A DNA stretch of 64,000 nt, taken from PALSA-1006 sp964532405. Lineage in GTDB: Bacteria; Pseudomonadota; Gammaproteobacteria; Burkholderiales; Gallionellaceae. Every line of letters starts with the position of its first letter. The stretch's first letter is position 1. Shown piece by piece: positions 51,284 through 61,728 of this stretch. The notes below the pieces were generated by a model, which saw only the letters and a list, made by a program, of their open reading frames with translations, did not search any database and was not told the origin of the DNA. Both the position numbers and the translations under genes were made by a program. The stretch lies in contig CAZHIC010000003.1 in NCBI GenBank assembly GCA_964532405.1, forward strand, positions 62,001 to 126,000, written 5' to 3'.

Positions 51284-54200
51284 TTAAAGTAGCACGCGTT
51301 CGATGCCGCCATGATTGGCTTTTTGCACGTAGTCGGCCAGCCAGTTTTCTCCGAGCAAATGCTTGGCCATTTCTACCACGATGTAATCGGTGGTCGTGCC
51401 CGCGTCATCGGCATAGCGCGACAAGCCTTGCTGGCAGGCCGGGCAGGAGGTGAGGATTTTCACTTCGCCGTTGTAGCCATCGCCGCGCAACGCATCGGCG
51501 CCTTTGCGCATTTCTTCTTCCTTGCTGAAGCGCACTTGTGTGGCGATGGACGGGTTGCTCAGTGCCCAAGTGCCCGATTCGCCGCAGCAGCGGTCATTGA
51601 GCTTGATTTCTTCGCTGTTCATGAGCGTGTTGACCACTTGTAAAGACTGGTAGGTCTTCATCGGGGTGTGGCAGGGCTCGTGGTACATATAGCGTGTGCC
51701 GGTGGCCTGCTCCAGCCGCACGCCTTTCTCCAGCAAATATTCGTGGATGTCGAGCAGGCGGCAGCCGGGGAATATTTTGTCGAACTGGTATTTCAGCAAC
51801 TGGTCCATACAAGTGCCGCAGGATACGATCACCGTCTTGATGTCGAGATAGTTCAGCGTGTTGGCGACGCGGTGGAACAACACGCGGTTGTCGGTGGTGA
51901 TCTGGCTGCCTTTGTCTTCGTGCCCGCTGGACGTTTGCGGATAACCGCAGCAGATATAGCCGGGCGGCAACACGGTGATGGCACCGGTTTCGTACAGCAT
52001 CGCCTGCGTTGCCAGACCCACTTGTCCGAACAAGCGCTCCGAGCCGCAACCGGGGAAGTAGAACACCGCTTCGGAATCTTCGTTCGCCTTGTGCGGGTCG
52101 CGGATGATAGGGATGATGGTGTTGTCTTCGATGTCGAGCAGCGCGCGCGAGGTTTTCTTCGGCAGATTGCCCGGCATCGGCTTGTTGAAAAAATGGATGA
52201 CCTGCGCCTTGAGCGGCGCACCGCCCACGGTGGCGGGCGGGTGTGCGACCTGTTTGCGGAACAGTCCCAGATACTTGCTGACTTGATAGCCGAAGCGCTG
52301 CGCCTTGTAGCTCCACTCGATCATCACCTTGCGCATCAGTTTGATGGTGGTCGGGTTGGCTGCGTTCAGGTACAGCATGGAAACGTAGGAGACCGGGCTG
52401 AATTTCTTTTTCCCCTGCAAACGCAGGAAATTGCGCATGGCCACCGTCACATCGCCGAAGTCGATGTTCACCGGGCACGGGTTGAGGCAGCGGTGACATA
52501 CCGTGCAATGGTCGGCCACGTCATTGAACTCGTCGAAGTGCGCGATGGAGATGCCGCGCCGCGTTTGTTCCTCGTACAGGAAAGCCTCGATCAGCAGCGA
52601 AGTGGCGAGGATCTTGTTGCGCGGCGAATACAGCAGGTTGGCGCGCGGCACGTGGGTGGTGCACACCGGCTTGCACTTGCCGCAGCGCAGGCAATCCTTG
52701 ATCGAGTCGGCGATTTTGCCGAGCTCGCTCTTTTCCAGAATCAGGCTTTCCAGTTCCATCAGGCTGAAGCTCGGCGTATAGGCGCGTTCGAGGTTGCCGC
52801 CCGCCAGCAGTTTGCCGCGATTGAAGCGGTGTTCCGGGTCCACTTTTTGTTTGTAGGCAGCGAATTCTGAAATCTCGGCATTTTCCAGGAAATCGAACTT
52901 GGTGATGCCGATGCCGTGCTCGCCGGAGATCACGCCGCCCAAATCTTTCGCCAGTTGCATGATGCGATCTACCGCGCCGTAAGCTTGTTGCAGCATCGGG
53001 TAGTCGTCGGAATTGACCGGAATGTTGGAATGCACGTTGCCGTCGCCCGCATGCATGTGCAGCGCCACGAACACGCGGCTCTTCAATACCGCCTGATGCA
53101 GGACGGTGCAGCGTTCGAGAATAGACTGGTAGGTGTTGCCGCTAAAAATTTGGCGTAACGGTTCGCGCACTTCGCGTTTCCAGGAGGCGCGCAGCAGGTG
53201 GCGCTGTAGGGCATCGAACACCCTCTCCCCCAGCCTCTCTCCCGCAAGCGGGAGAGAGTGGACGAAGGCCGGGAGAGGGAGTGAGGACAGTGGAGCGTCC
53301 AGGTTGTCCAGCATCCACTGCCAGCGCGCGCGCACTTCCGTCAGCAACTCACGCGCTTGTTGCGGACGGTTGCCCAGCAATTCGGCGTTGCCTAATTGCG
53401 CATCATCCTGATAGTAAAGCGGCAGTTCGCCCGCGAAAAACTCATCCAGCGCGCCCAGCAGTTTTATTTTGTTGTGCAACGACAACTCGATGTTGATCCG
53501 CTCCACGCCGTCACAATAGTCGCCCATGCGCGGCAACGGGATCACCACGTCTTCATTGATCTTGAAAGCATTGGTATGTTTGGCGATGGCGGCAGTGCGC
53601 GCGCGGTCCAGCCAGAATTTTTTGCGCGCTTCTGCGGAGACGGCGATGAAACCCTCGCCTTGGCGCAGGTTGGCCAAGCGCACAATTTCAGAAGCGGCTT
53701 GCGCGGCGGCATTCTCGTCGTCGCTCACCACGTCGGCCACCAGCACCATCTTCGGGCGCGTGCCGCGTTTCGATTTGGTGGCGTAGCCGACCGCCTTCAG
53801 ATAACGCTCGTCCAGATGTTCTAACCCGGCGAGGGAAGCCTGGGCGGCGCGGGCGCCGTTTTTGTTGAACAGTCCGGTGATCTCGACGATGGCGGGTACG
53901 GCTTCGCGTACTTGGCCGAAGAATTCCAGACACACGGTGCGCGTGAATTTAAATTCGCGATGTAGGATGAAGCGCGCCGAAGTGATGATGCCGTCGCAGC
54001 CTTCTTTCTGGATGCCGGGCAGGCCGGAAAGGAATTTGTCGGTAACGTCTTTGCCCAGGCCGGTCTTGCGGAATTTGCCGCCGGGGATGCTGAGTATCTC
54101 CGGTTCGCCGTGCGGTGTTTTGCCGTCGGCCTCGAAACGGTTGATGCGGAAACGCGCCACTTCGACATCGTGGATCTTGCCGAGATTATGGTCGAGGCGT

Positions 54201-55210
54201 TCGATAGTCATCCACTTTCCGTCCGGCGTGACCATCTTCCACGCGGCCAGATTGTCCAGTGCCGTGCCCCACAATACCGCTTTCTTGCCGCCCGCATTCA
54301 TCGACACATTGCCGCCTATGCAGGAAGCGTCTGCGGAAGTGGGATCGACCGCGAACACCAGTCCGTTGGCTTCCGCCGCTTCCATCACGCGCCGTGTCAC
54401 CACGCCCGCGCCGCAATGGATGGTGGCATAGGGCTGGCTGAGTCCCGGCAGCGTGAGCGTTTCCACCGCAGACAGCGCATCCAGTTTTTCGGTGTTGATG
54501 ACGGCGGCGCGTTTGTCCAGCGGCACGGCGCCGCCAGTGTAACCGGTGCCGCCGCCGCGAGGAATGAGGGTCAAGCCGAGTTCGATACAGGCGCGCACCA
54601 GCGGCGCGATTTCCTCTTCGGTGTCGGGGTGCAGCACCACGAACGGATATTCCACGCGCCAGTCGGTGGCGTCGGTGACATGCGAGACGCGCGCCAAGCC
54701 GTCGAACTGGATGTTGTCGCGGCGGGTGTGGCGCGACAACACGCGCAAGGTGCGGCGGCGCAGTTGCAGCGTCGCCTTGAATTCGGCCTCGAATTCGTTG
54801 ACGGCGGCGTGCGCCAACTCGAGCAGACGCTGCACTGGCAGATTGTGGTTGCGACCGCTACGCTTAACATCGTCTTCGCCGATGTTAGTCGGCACCGCAC
54901 CTTCGGTGTCTTGACGGCGTTTCTCGATGGCGTGCAGACGGTGGCGCAATGCGCCGACCAGTGCGGCGCGGCGGGTGTTGTTGCCGAGCAGGTCGTCTTG
55001 CAAATACGGGTTGCGGTTGATTGCCCAGATGTCGCCGAGCACTTCATACAACATGCGTGCGGAACGTCCGGTGCGGCGTTCGTCGCGCAGGGTGTTGATG
55101 ATGTCCCAAGCCTCGTCACCGAGGATGCGGATGACGATCTCGCGGTCGGAGAATGAGGTGTAGTTATACGGGATTTCGCGCAAACGGACGGTCATTAGGT
55201 CGGCTTTCAT
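51284..55210 (-). CDS. Giant FAD-linked oxidase / Fe-S oxidoreductase (DUF3683-FAD-CCG)
   Basis: 1308 residues, joining parts that are separate subunits in glycolate and D-lactate oxidases. Residues 1-130 are DUF3683-like (YTSFSDREIVIRILG). An FAD-binding domain follows, with IPRGGGTGYTGGAVPL near 222 and the FAD-oxidase C-terminal domain to about 800. Two 4Fe-4S clusters are seen: CLRCGKCKPVC near 838 and CTVCHRCLNPCP near 901. Two CCG domains follow (FYFPGCGSERL near 1052; CCGESG near 1207). Likely a D-2-hydroxyacid (lactate-type) dehydrogenase feeding the quinone pool. Residues about 642-664 (SSLPLPAFVHSLPLAGERLG) come from a palindromic repeat inside the FAD-oxidase domain. Confidence 0.9.
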   Translation of the reverse strand: MKADLMTVRLREIPYNYTSFSDREIVIRILGDEAWDIINTLRDERRTGRSARMLYEVLGDIWAINRNPYLQDDLLGNNTRRAALVGALRHRLHAIEKRRQDTEGAVPTNIGEDDVKRSGRNHNLPVQRLLELAHAAVNEFEAEFKATLQLRRRTLRVLSRHTRRDNIQFDGLARVSHVTDATDWRVEYPFVVLHPDTEEEIAPLVRACIELGLTLIPRGGGTGYTGGAVPLDKRAAVINTEKLDALSAVETLTLPGLSQPYATIHCGAGVVTRRVMEAAEANGLVFAVDPTSADASCIGGNVSMNAGGKKAVLWGTALDNLAAWKMVTPDGKWMTIERLDHNLGKIHDVEVARFRINRFEADGKTPHGEPEILSIPGGKFRKTGLGKDVTDKFLSGLPGIQKEGCDGIITSARFILHREFKFTRTVCLEFFGQVREAVPAIVEITGLFNKNGARAAQASLAGLEHLDERYLKAVGYATKSKRGTRPKMVLVADVVSDDENAAAQAASEIVRLANLRQGEGFIAVSAEARKKFWLDRARTAAIAKHTNAFKINEDVVIPLPRMGDYCDGVERINIELSLHNKIKLLGALDEFFAGELPLYYQDDAQLGNAELLGNRPQQARELLTEVRARWQWMLDNLDAPLSSLPLPAFVHSLPLAGERLGERVFDALQRHLLRASWKREVREPLRQIFSGNTYQSILERCTVLHQAVLKSRVFVALHMHAGDGNVHSNIPVNSDDYPMLQQAYGAVDRIMQLAKDLGGVISGEHGIGITKFDFLENAEISEFAAYKQKVDPEHRFNRGKLLAGGNLERAYTPSFSLMELESLILEKSELGKIADSIKDCLRCGKCKPVCTTHVPRANLLYSPRNKILATSLLIEAFLYEEQTRRGISIAHFDEFNDVADHCTVCHRCLNPCPVNIDFGDVTVAMRNFLRLQGKKKFSPVSYVSMLYLNAANPTTIKLMRKVMIEWSYKAQRFGYQVSKYLGLFRKQVAHPPATVGGAPLKAQVIHFFNKPMPGNLPKKTSRALLDIEDNTIIPIIRDPHKANEDSEAVFYFPGCGSERLFGQVGLATQAMLYETGAITVLPPGYICCGYPQTSSGHEDKGSQITTDNRVLFHRVANTLNYLDIKTVIVSCGTCMDQLLKYQFDKIFPGCRLLDIHEYLLEKGVRLEQATGTRYMYHEPCHTPMKTYQSLQVVNTLMNSEEIKLNDRCCGESGTWALSNPSIATQVRFSKEEEMRKGADALRGDGYNGEVKILTSCPACQQGLSRYADDAGTTTDYIVVEMAKHLLGENWLADYVQKANHGGIERVLL
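53219..53283. repeat. Palindromic repeat inside the giant oxidoreductase gene
   Basis: A perfect dyad CTCTCTCCCGC-AA-GCGGGAGAGAG (53235-53258) is flanked by CACCCTCTCCCCC on the left and its rough inverse GGGAGAGGGAGTG on the right. It keeps the minus-strand reading frame open and adds roughly 22 residues. Confidence 0.87.
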
Positions 55211-55583
55211 TCAGCAAAGCGCGCATTTTACCGCAATGCGCAGCATTGCTCGACCCTCACGGAAACAAGGTCGAACTGATAAGCTGTGAACATGAAGAAA
55301 ATAGACGCAGAACCCTCCATGCGTTTGTTCCTTGCGCTGTGGACGGATGCAACGGTACGAGCAGGACTCTCCGCTTGGCAGCCTCTGTTGGTGCCAGTTA
55401 AAAACTGACCAGATAACTTATCGATTAACTTCAGACCAAGGTAAGTCCTGTAGAGGCAAACATTTCAGCAACATTGGAATCAATAAATATCTTTGTTGTA
55501 TCGGCCGCATACTCATCATCCATTTAGTCTCTCCTCAAACAATCAGGAATTGTCACGATTTCTTTAAGCCACCCAAAAACTCT
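55211..55583. other. Intergenic stretch between two minus-strand genes
   Basis: 373 bases with no supported gene, repeat or RNA. Short frames here have no family likeness. The part next to 55211 should contain the promoter of the giant oxidoreductase gene. Confidence 0.4.
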
Positions 55584-56498
55584 TCAACGTCTCTGCGTAC
55601 GCCACAACGCAGGCGGCATCCCCGTCTCTCTCTTGAACGCTTTATTAAATGCGGCTTCCGAGTCGTAGCCCACTTTGGCGGCAACTTGGGCGATGCCTAT
55701 GGCTGCGGGTCGGCGCAATAGTTCTTGCGCTAGACTCATACGATGGCGCGTGAGGTAGGCAATCGGTGCTATGCCGAGTTTGTCTTTGAAACGTGCAGCG
55801 AAAGCCGATCTTGACATGCCGATATGATCTGCCAGTGAAACTATCGTCCACGGCTTTTCACTTTCTGTGTGTATCAGGCGGATGGCTTTGCCTAATCGTT
55901 CATCCGACAAGACGCCTGCCCATCCGGTGTTACGCGTGTGGTCGTTGAGTAGGTATGCGCGCAGGGTTTGAATGAAGAAGATGTCGGCCAAGCTGTTGAG
56001 CATTGTGGAGGTGCCCGGCGCAGGCGTGGTAATTTCTTTTTCCAGTAGTTGCAGCGTGCTTTGCAATGCGGCGAGTTCTTGTTCGTTCACGTTGAAGCAG
56101 ATCAGCGGCGGCAACAAATCCAGCACGAGCGGGTAGCGGTCATCGGTGAAGATGAACTGTCCGCCGAGTACGATGGTGCGTTCGCCATCTGTTCCGCAGC
56201 GCAGCGTTCTTCCCTCTATCTGTTTGTACACTTCTTCAAATTTGACGGTGCTGCCATCCGCCGTATGGCGGATGCGGAACGCATTGCCTCTGGCTAGCAA
56301 GTAACACGAGCCCCTCACAAGCTTGACCGGCTGCGCGCTGTCCTTGATGTCGATATAGCAGCAGCCTTCGGTGACGATGCCGAATTTGGTGTGCGGGTAT
56401 GCGTCGAGATCCAGTCCCCACGGCGCATTGCCTTCCACGCGGGTGTATGACGCTTTTTGGACTCTGAGTCCGGGTATGAAATTTTCTAAACCATCCAT
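55584..56498 (-). CDS. AraC-family regulator with cupin_6-type sensor domain
   Basis: 304 residues. The N-terminal half is a beta-rich cupin-like ligand domain (FGIVTEGCCYIDI, VRGSCYLLARGNAFRI). The C-terminal 100 residues contain two helix-turn-helix units (WTIVSLADHIGMSRSAFAARFKDKLG and IGIAQVAAKVGYDSEAAFNKAFKRETGMPPALWR), the AraC signature. The ATG at 56498 is chosen; a TTG at 56516 would add six residues. It is divergently placed 111 bases from the SDR gene, the usual arrangement for a regulator and its target. Confidence 0.92.
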   Translation of the reverse strand: MDGLENFIPGLRVQKASYTRVEGNAPWGLDLDAYPHTKFGIVTEGCCYIDIKDSAQPVKLVRGSCYLLARGNAFRIRHTADGSTVKFEEVYKQIEGRTLRCGTDGERTIVLGGQFIFTDDRYPLVLDLLPPLICFNVNEQELAALQSTLQLLEKEITTPAPGTSTMLNSLADIFFIQTLRAYLLNDHTRNTGWAGVLSDERLGKAIRLIHTESEKPWTIVSLADHIGMSRSAFAARFKDKLGIAPIAYLTRHRMSLAQELLRRPAAIGIAQVAAKVGYDSEAAFNKAFKRETGMPPALWRTQRR

Positions 56499-56609
56499 AT
56501 CGAGCCGATTGAACAAGGATTAAGGACGCCTGAGCATAGCCGTGCCGTACAGCCGATTCCATACTCCGCGCCGCGATGGCCACTAATTAACTACGATGGA
56601 GAATCTAGC

Positions 56610-57380
56610 ATGGAACTCGGATTGAAAGGCAAGAGAGTATTGGTGACAGGCGGAACGCGCGGCATCGGTCTGGCGATTGTGCGCACCATTGCGCAGGAAG
56701 GTGGACGTGTTGTCTTGTGCGCGCGTAATGCGCAGCAAGTGGCTGAGACTGCCGCTGCATTTCAGCAGCAGGGGTTTGCGGTAAGCGGCAGCACCGTGGA
56801 TATCACGAATCAGGATGCACTTAGCGCGTGGATAGCGCAGGCCGCCGACACGATGGGCGGGATCGACATAGTTGTCGCCAACCCGAGTTCATTGAGCATG
56901 GGTACGTCGGAGCAAGACTGGCAGAGCGGCTACGAAGTGGACTTGATGGGCACGGTGCATACGATAGCGGCGGCGCAACCGTATTTGGAAAAGGCCGCGC
57001 TTGTGTCCGGCGATGCCGCAATTTTAATCATCTCCTCTGCCGGCATCGCTGAAGCGAATGCCGAGAGTGCTTACGGTGCTTACAAGGCGGCACTGGTTTA
57101 CCATGCCAAAGGTTTGGCGCGCCGACTGGCACCGAAAATGATCAGGGTCAATACCGTTTCCCCCGGAACGATCTATTCCGATGACGGGTTCTGGGGCAAT
57201 GTGAAACGGAACGCACCGGAAATGTATGATGGGTATCTCAAGCGCAACCCGCTGGGGCGAATGGGTACGCCGCAAGAGGTGGCAAATGCCGCCGCGTTTT
57301 TGTGTTCGCCTGCGGCATCGTTCGTCACGGGTGCCAACCTCATTGTCGACGGGGGATTTACGAGCAGGGTGAATTACTAA
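56610..57380 (+). CDS. Short-chain dehydrogenase/reductase
   Basis: 256 residues, classical SDR: cofactor motif VTGGTRGIGLAI near residue 12, active Ser in IISSAGIAEANA near 142, YGAYKAALVYHAKGL with the Tyr-x3-Lys pair near 156-160, and VNTVSPG. Position 88 reads NPSS where many SDRs have NNAG. The C-terminus has the LVTG-like FVTGANLIVDGGF. It is probably controlled by the divergent AraC regulator. Substrate unknown. A GGAG ribosome site precedes ATG. Confidence 0.93.
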   Translation: MELGLKGKRVLVTGGTRGIGLAIVRTIAQEGGRVVLCARNAQQVAETAAAFQQQGFAVSGSTVDITNQDALSAWIAQAADTMGGIDIVVANPSSLSMGTSEQDWQSGYEVDLMGTVHTIAAAQPYLEKAALVSGDAAILIISSAGIAEANAESAYGAYKAALVYHAKGLARRLAPKMIRVNTVSPGTIYSDDGFWGNVKRNAPEMYDGYLKRNPLGRMGTPQEVANAAAFLCSPAASFVTGANLIVDGGFTSRVNY

Positions 57381-57420
57381 AATTAAAAATCGCGCCGCAT
57401 AAAACCGTCTTTCCCGAAAA

Positions 57421-57963
57421 CTAACCCCGCATCGGCTCCAGCGTGGCATCCAGATTCAAGTCGTCGCAGTAATCGAGAAAATCTTCGCGCAGGGTGGGGA
57501 TGTGAATTTTGGCGTGAATGCCCACGCTCATGATGACGGAGGTCAGCGGCGAGCCGGTGTGCGGGGCGAAATAAGTGCTGCTTTGCAGCTCTTCGATGTT
57601 GATGCCGTTGCGGGTGAAGAAGGCGGCGAGACTGCGCACGATGCCGGGCTGATCCATCGCCACGACTTCAACGGTATAGGGAATGGCGGCGGTTCGCTCG
57701 CTCTTACCTGTGCGCTGATGGGTGATGGTAAGGCCGAGTTGTGCGCCTAGCGGAGGTATCTGCCCTTCCAGTTTGGAAAGCGCGTGCCATGCGCCGGAGA
57801 CCCGCGTGATGAAAGAGAATTGCCCGCCAATCACGGCCATGCTGCTCTCTTCGATGTTGCAACCGCAATCGGCGATGCGTCCCGCGAACTGTTCGACGAG
57901 GCCCAGCTTGTCTGCGCCGGAAGCGGTAATCACCAGGAAGTTGTTTTCGGTTTCTGTGTTCAT
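57421..57963 (-). CDS. Glycine cleavage repressor-like ACT protein (GcvR type)
   Basis: 180 residues made of two ACT domains: FLVITASGADKLGLVEQFAGRIADCGCNIEESSMAV at the start and YTVEVVAMDQPGIVRSLAAFFTRNGINIEELQSS in the second half, each followed by a beta strand. This is the layout of GcvR, which in E. coli binds GcvA to repress gcv genes in the absence of glycine. No gcv genes are nearby, so the target here is inferred only from family. Confidence 0.87.
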   Translation of the reverse strand: MNTETENNFLVITASGADKLGLVEQFAGRIADCGCNIEESSMAVIGGQFSFITRVSGAWHALSKLEGQIPPLGAQLGLTITHQRTGKSERTAAIPYTVEVVAMDQPGIVRSLAAFFTRNGINIEELQSSTYFAPHTGSPLTSVIMSVGIHAKIHIPTLREDFLDYCDDLNLDATLEPMRG

Positions 57964-58036
57964 AGTTGGCTGATGCTGTATTGCTGCGAATTAAGAGGCC
58001 GCATTGTAGTGGTTCTGCGCGGGGATAGGGCGCGCA

Positions 58037-58429
58037 CTAAATATCCCCATCCACATAAAACCACCGCTCCTCTTCGCGCACGAAGCTGCTGATTTCATGC
58101 AGTCGGTGTGCGCGGCCATTCACTTTGTAGCGCGCGACGAATTCGACGATGGCGTGGCCGGCGTCTTGCTGTTCGTGGCGAAGCACTTTGAGGTCACGCC
58201 ATTTGGTTGTTGCCTCTTCTGCCAAGCCCAATGAAGGCGGGCGCGTGGAGGGATGCCAGGTTGCCAGCAGGTAGTCTTCGCGGAGCAGGGTGTAGGCGGT
58301 GTAGCGCGAGCGCATGAGGGCTTCGGCGGTGGGAGCGGGTTCGTTGCTGTCCACATGGCGGGCGCAGCAGGTGGTTAATTCTTTGGTGCTGCCGCAGGGG
58401 CAGAGAGTGGTTTGATTTTTCATTTTCAT
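58037..58429 (-). CDS. YchJ/UPF0225 family protein
   Basis: 130 residues. An N-terminal SEC-C-type zinc motif (LCPCGSTKELTTCC) is followed by a conserved domain with ALMRSRYTAYTLLREDYLLATWHPSTRP and a final FVREEERWFYVDGD. These are the YchJ signatures. The function is unknown. The start could be either of two in-frame ATGs six bases apart. Confidence 0.92.
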   Translation of the reverse strand: MKMKNQTTLCPCGSTKELTTCCARHVDSNEPAPTAEALMRSRYTAYTLLREDYLLATWHPSTRPPSLGLAEEATTKWRDLKVLRHEQQDAGHAIVEFVARYKVNGRAHRLHEISSFVREEERWFYVDGDI

Positions 58430-58446
58430 TCACTAAATGAAATTAA

Positions 58447-58533
58447 ACCCGTTCGGGCTGAGCTTGTCGAAGCCTCCATGAATCCAGCCCTGTCGTCCAT
58501 TCACCCTTCGACAAGCTCAGGGCGAACGGAATT
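58447..58533. repeat. REP-like inverted repeat (GAGCTTGTCGAAG type)
   Basis: CCGTTCGGGCTGAGCTTGTC with GAAG on the left, and CTTCGACAAGCTCAGGGCGAACGG on the right, are inverted copies around a roughly 35-base spacer. Half copies of the same element form the outer ends of the long inverted repeats near 23865 and 25662. Confidence 0.85.
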
Positions 58534-58546
58534 ATTTATCGCGCAA

Positions 58547-59530
58547 TTAGTTTTGCCACAGCGGTGGCTCCTCCATCAGCGCGATCTGTTCGCGCAATTC
58601 TAAAATGCGATTCTGCCAATAGATTTGCGCGTTGAACCACGGGAAGGCTTGTTTGAAGGCGGCATCGTCCCAGCGTCTTGCTAGCCATGCGGAGTAGTGG
58701 ATCAGGCGTAGCGTGCGCAGGGCTTCGATGAGGTGCAGTTCGCGCGCGTCGAATTCGTAGAAGTCTTCGTAGCCTGCGAGCACATCGCCCATCTGGCGCA
58801 CACGGTCTTCGCGTTCGCCGGAGAGGAGCATCCACAGGTCTTGTACCGCAGGCCCCATGCGGCTGTCGTCGAAGTCCACGAAGTGCGGGCCCTCGTCTGT
58901 CCACAGCACGTTGCCTGCGTGGCAGTCGCCGTGCAGACGCAAACTCTTCACATCGCCTGCGCAGTCGAAACTGTGGCGCACGCCATCCAGCGCTTGTTGC
59001 ACCACGCTACGGTAGGCTGGCTCAATGTCATTTGGAATGAATCCATTTGCCAGCAGATAATCGCGCGGCTCTGTGCCGAAGGTGTCGATGTTCAACGTGG
59101 GGCGATGCTGAAAATTCTTGATTGCGCCGACAGCGTGGATACGCCCGAGAAAACGCCCCAGCCATTCCAGCGTGTCGCGGTTTTCCAGTTCCGGCGCGCG
59201 TCCGCCGTGCTTGAGGAAGACGGAGAAACGGAATCCGTCGAAGTGATGCAATGTGGCTCCATCAATTGTCAGGGCAGGCACGACGGGTATCTCGCGCTCA
59301 ACTAATTCTTGCACGAAAGCGTGCTCTTCGAGGATGGCGTCATCCGTCCAGCGTGCGGGACGATAGAACTTGGCGACTAGCGGTGTGCTTTCTTCGATGC
59401 CCACCTGATACACGCGGTTCTCGTAGCTGTTGAGCGCAAGCAGGCGTCCATCGCAACGCAGGCCGATGCTCTCTAGCGCGTTCAGCACGCAGTCCGGGGT
59501 GAGCAGAGAATAGTTGGGTGTTGTCATCAT
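58547..59530 (-). CDS. srkA: Stress response kinase A (YihE/SrkA type)
   Basis: 327-residue aminoglycoside-phosphotransferase-fold kinase: N-lobe LALNSYENRVYQVGI and LVAKFYRPARWTD (Lys), catalytic loop LRLHGDCHAGNVLW near 199, and metal-binding VDFDDSRMGPAVQDLWMLL near 218. In E. coli SrkA is a Ser/Thr kinase that counters stress-induced cell death. In many relatives dsbA follows it, but here there is no dsbA; a REP-like repeat and ychJ lie downstream. Confidence 0.93.
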   Translation of the reverse strand: MMTTPNYSLLTPDCVLNALESIGLRCDGRLLALNSYENRVYQVGIEESTPLVAKFYRPARWTDDAILEEHAFVQELVEREIPVVPALTIDGATLHHFDGFRFSVFLKHGGRAPELENRDTLEWLGRFLGRIHAVGAIKNFQHRPTLNIDTFGTEPRDYLLANGFIPNDIEPAYRSVVQQALDGVRHSFDCAGDVKSLRLHGDCHAGNVLWTDEGPHFVDFDDSRMGPAVQDLWMLLSGEREDRVRQMGDVLAGYEDFYEFDARELHLIEALRTLRLIHYSAWLARRWDDAAFKQAFPWFNAQIYWQNRILELREQIALMEEPPLWQN

Positions 59531-59547
59531 AGAGTTGAATTATTCAC

Positions 59548-59672
59548 CAAACCGTTCGTGGTGAGTAGGCCTCTGGCCATATCGAACCATCCGGCGCGGT
59601 TCGCGACGGTGCGCCTTCGGCATCCCTCGATACACCGCGCGTTGCGCGGCACTCGGGACGAACGGTCAGTGA
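59548..59672. repeat. REP-like inverted repeat, degenerate copy
   Basis: ACCGTTCGTGGTGAGTAGGC at the left and CACTCGGGACGAACGGTCAG at the right are inverted around internal dyads such as CGCGCGTTGCGCGG and AACCATCCGGCGCGGTTCG. It is related to the GTTCGTCCTGAG elements near 23865 and 25662. Confidence 0.7.
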
Positions 59673-59681
59673 GGTTCGCGA

Positions 59682-60254
59682 TTATTTATTGTCTCTTTGC
59701 ACTTCCGCCAACCCCAACGCATTCCAACCTTCGTGTCCCAGCTTGCGCATGGTCTCGATATTTTTATCGAAGATTTGCTCGGCTTCGGGAAATGCAGCCA
59801 CGGCCTCGTCGATACTGATTTCGCGTAGCAAGTGCAGGGTCGGGTAGGGCGAGCGGTTGGTGTAGTTGGTGATGTCGTCCGGCTCGGTGTCGGCGAACTG
59901 ATATTGCGGGTGCATGCTGGCGACTTGCAGCTCGCCCGCCAGATCGACTTCCTCCAGCGCCGCATCGACCACTTCGAGAAAGTCGTTGTAATCGAGGAAG
60001 TCGGTCAGCACATGCGGATGGATGAGCAGGATGGTGTCGATGTTGTCGCGACTCGCTTCCGCCAATACTTCCAGTTCACTCAGAAAGTCGCGCAGCAATT
60101 CTTCCGGCGTTTGCGCGGCGCTCACCACGTAACGAATCTGGTTTTTTACATGCACACCCTTGGCGAAGGGGCACAGGTTGAGGCCGATCACCGCTTTCTC
60201 AAGCCAGAGCTTGGTGGCGGCGATGGCTTCTTCGTTGGTAATGTTTGTATTCAT
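59682..60254 (-). CDS. DUF1415 family protein
   Basis: 190 residues, cytosolic. The family features are WLEKAVIGLNLCPFAKGV near residue 17, ILLIHPHVLTDFLDYNDFL near 76, and ASMHPQYQFADTEPDDITNYTNRSPYPTLHLLRE near 108. Function unknown. Single gene between two repeats, on the same strand as rhlE. Confidence 0.92.
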   Translation of the reverse strand: MNTNITNEEAIAATKLWLEKAVIGLNLCPFAKGVHVKNQIRYVVSAAQTPEELLRDFLSELEVLAEASRDNIDTILLIHPHVLTDFLDYNDFLEVVDAALEEVDLAGELQVASMHPQYQFADTEPDDITNYTNRSPYPTLHLLREISIDEAVAAFPEAEQIFDKNIETMRKLGHEGWNALGLAEVQRDNK

Positions 60255-60279
60255 TTTGAAAATCCTTTAAACCACGGCA

Positions 60280-60380
60280 TCCCCTCCCCCTTGCAGGGGG
60301 AGGGCCAGGGAGAGGGTAGAAGCCTATGTGCTCCACAACTCTACCCCCCATCCTAACCTTCCCCCTGCAAGGGGGAAGGA
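60280..60380. repeat. GC-rich double-hairpin repeat (best-preserved copy)
   Basis: Left hairpin CCCCTCCCCCTTGCAGGGGG with AGGG (60281-60304), then CCAGGGAGAGGGTAGA, a spacer of about 20 bases, TCTACCCCCCATCCTAA, and right hairpin CCTTCCCCCTG-CAAGGGGGAAGG (60357-60379). The two halves are themselves related in inverse. It lies in the 3' flank of rhlE. Confidence 0.92.
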
Positions 60381-60393
60381 ACTGAAGTGGTAG

Positions 60394-61728
<1,335 letters not shown>

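Noticed and set aside
51668..55156. Long plus-strand frames (400 and 348 codons) opposite the giant oxidoreductase
   Set aside because: They follow the codon structure of the opposite gene, and the minus-strand gene has every expected domain.
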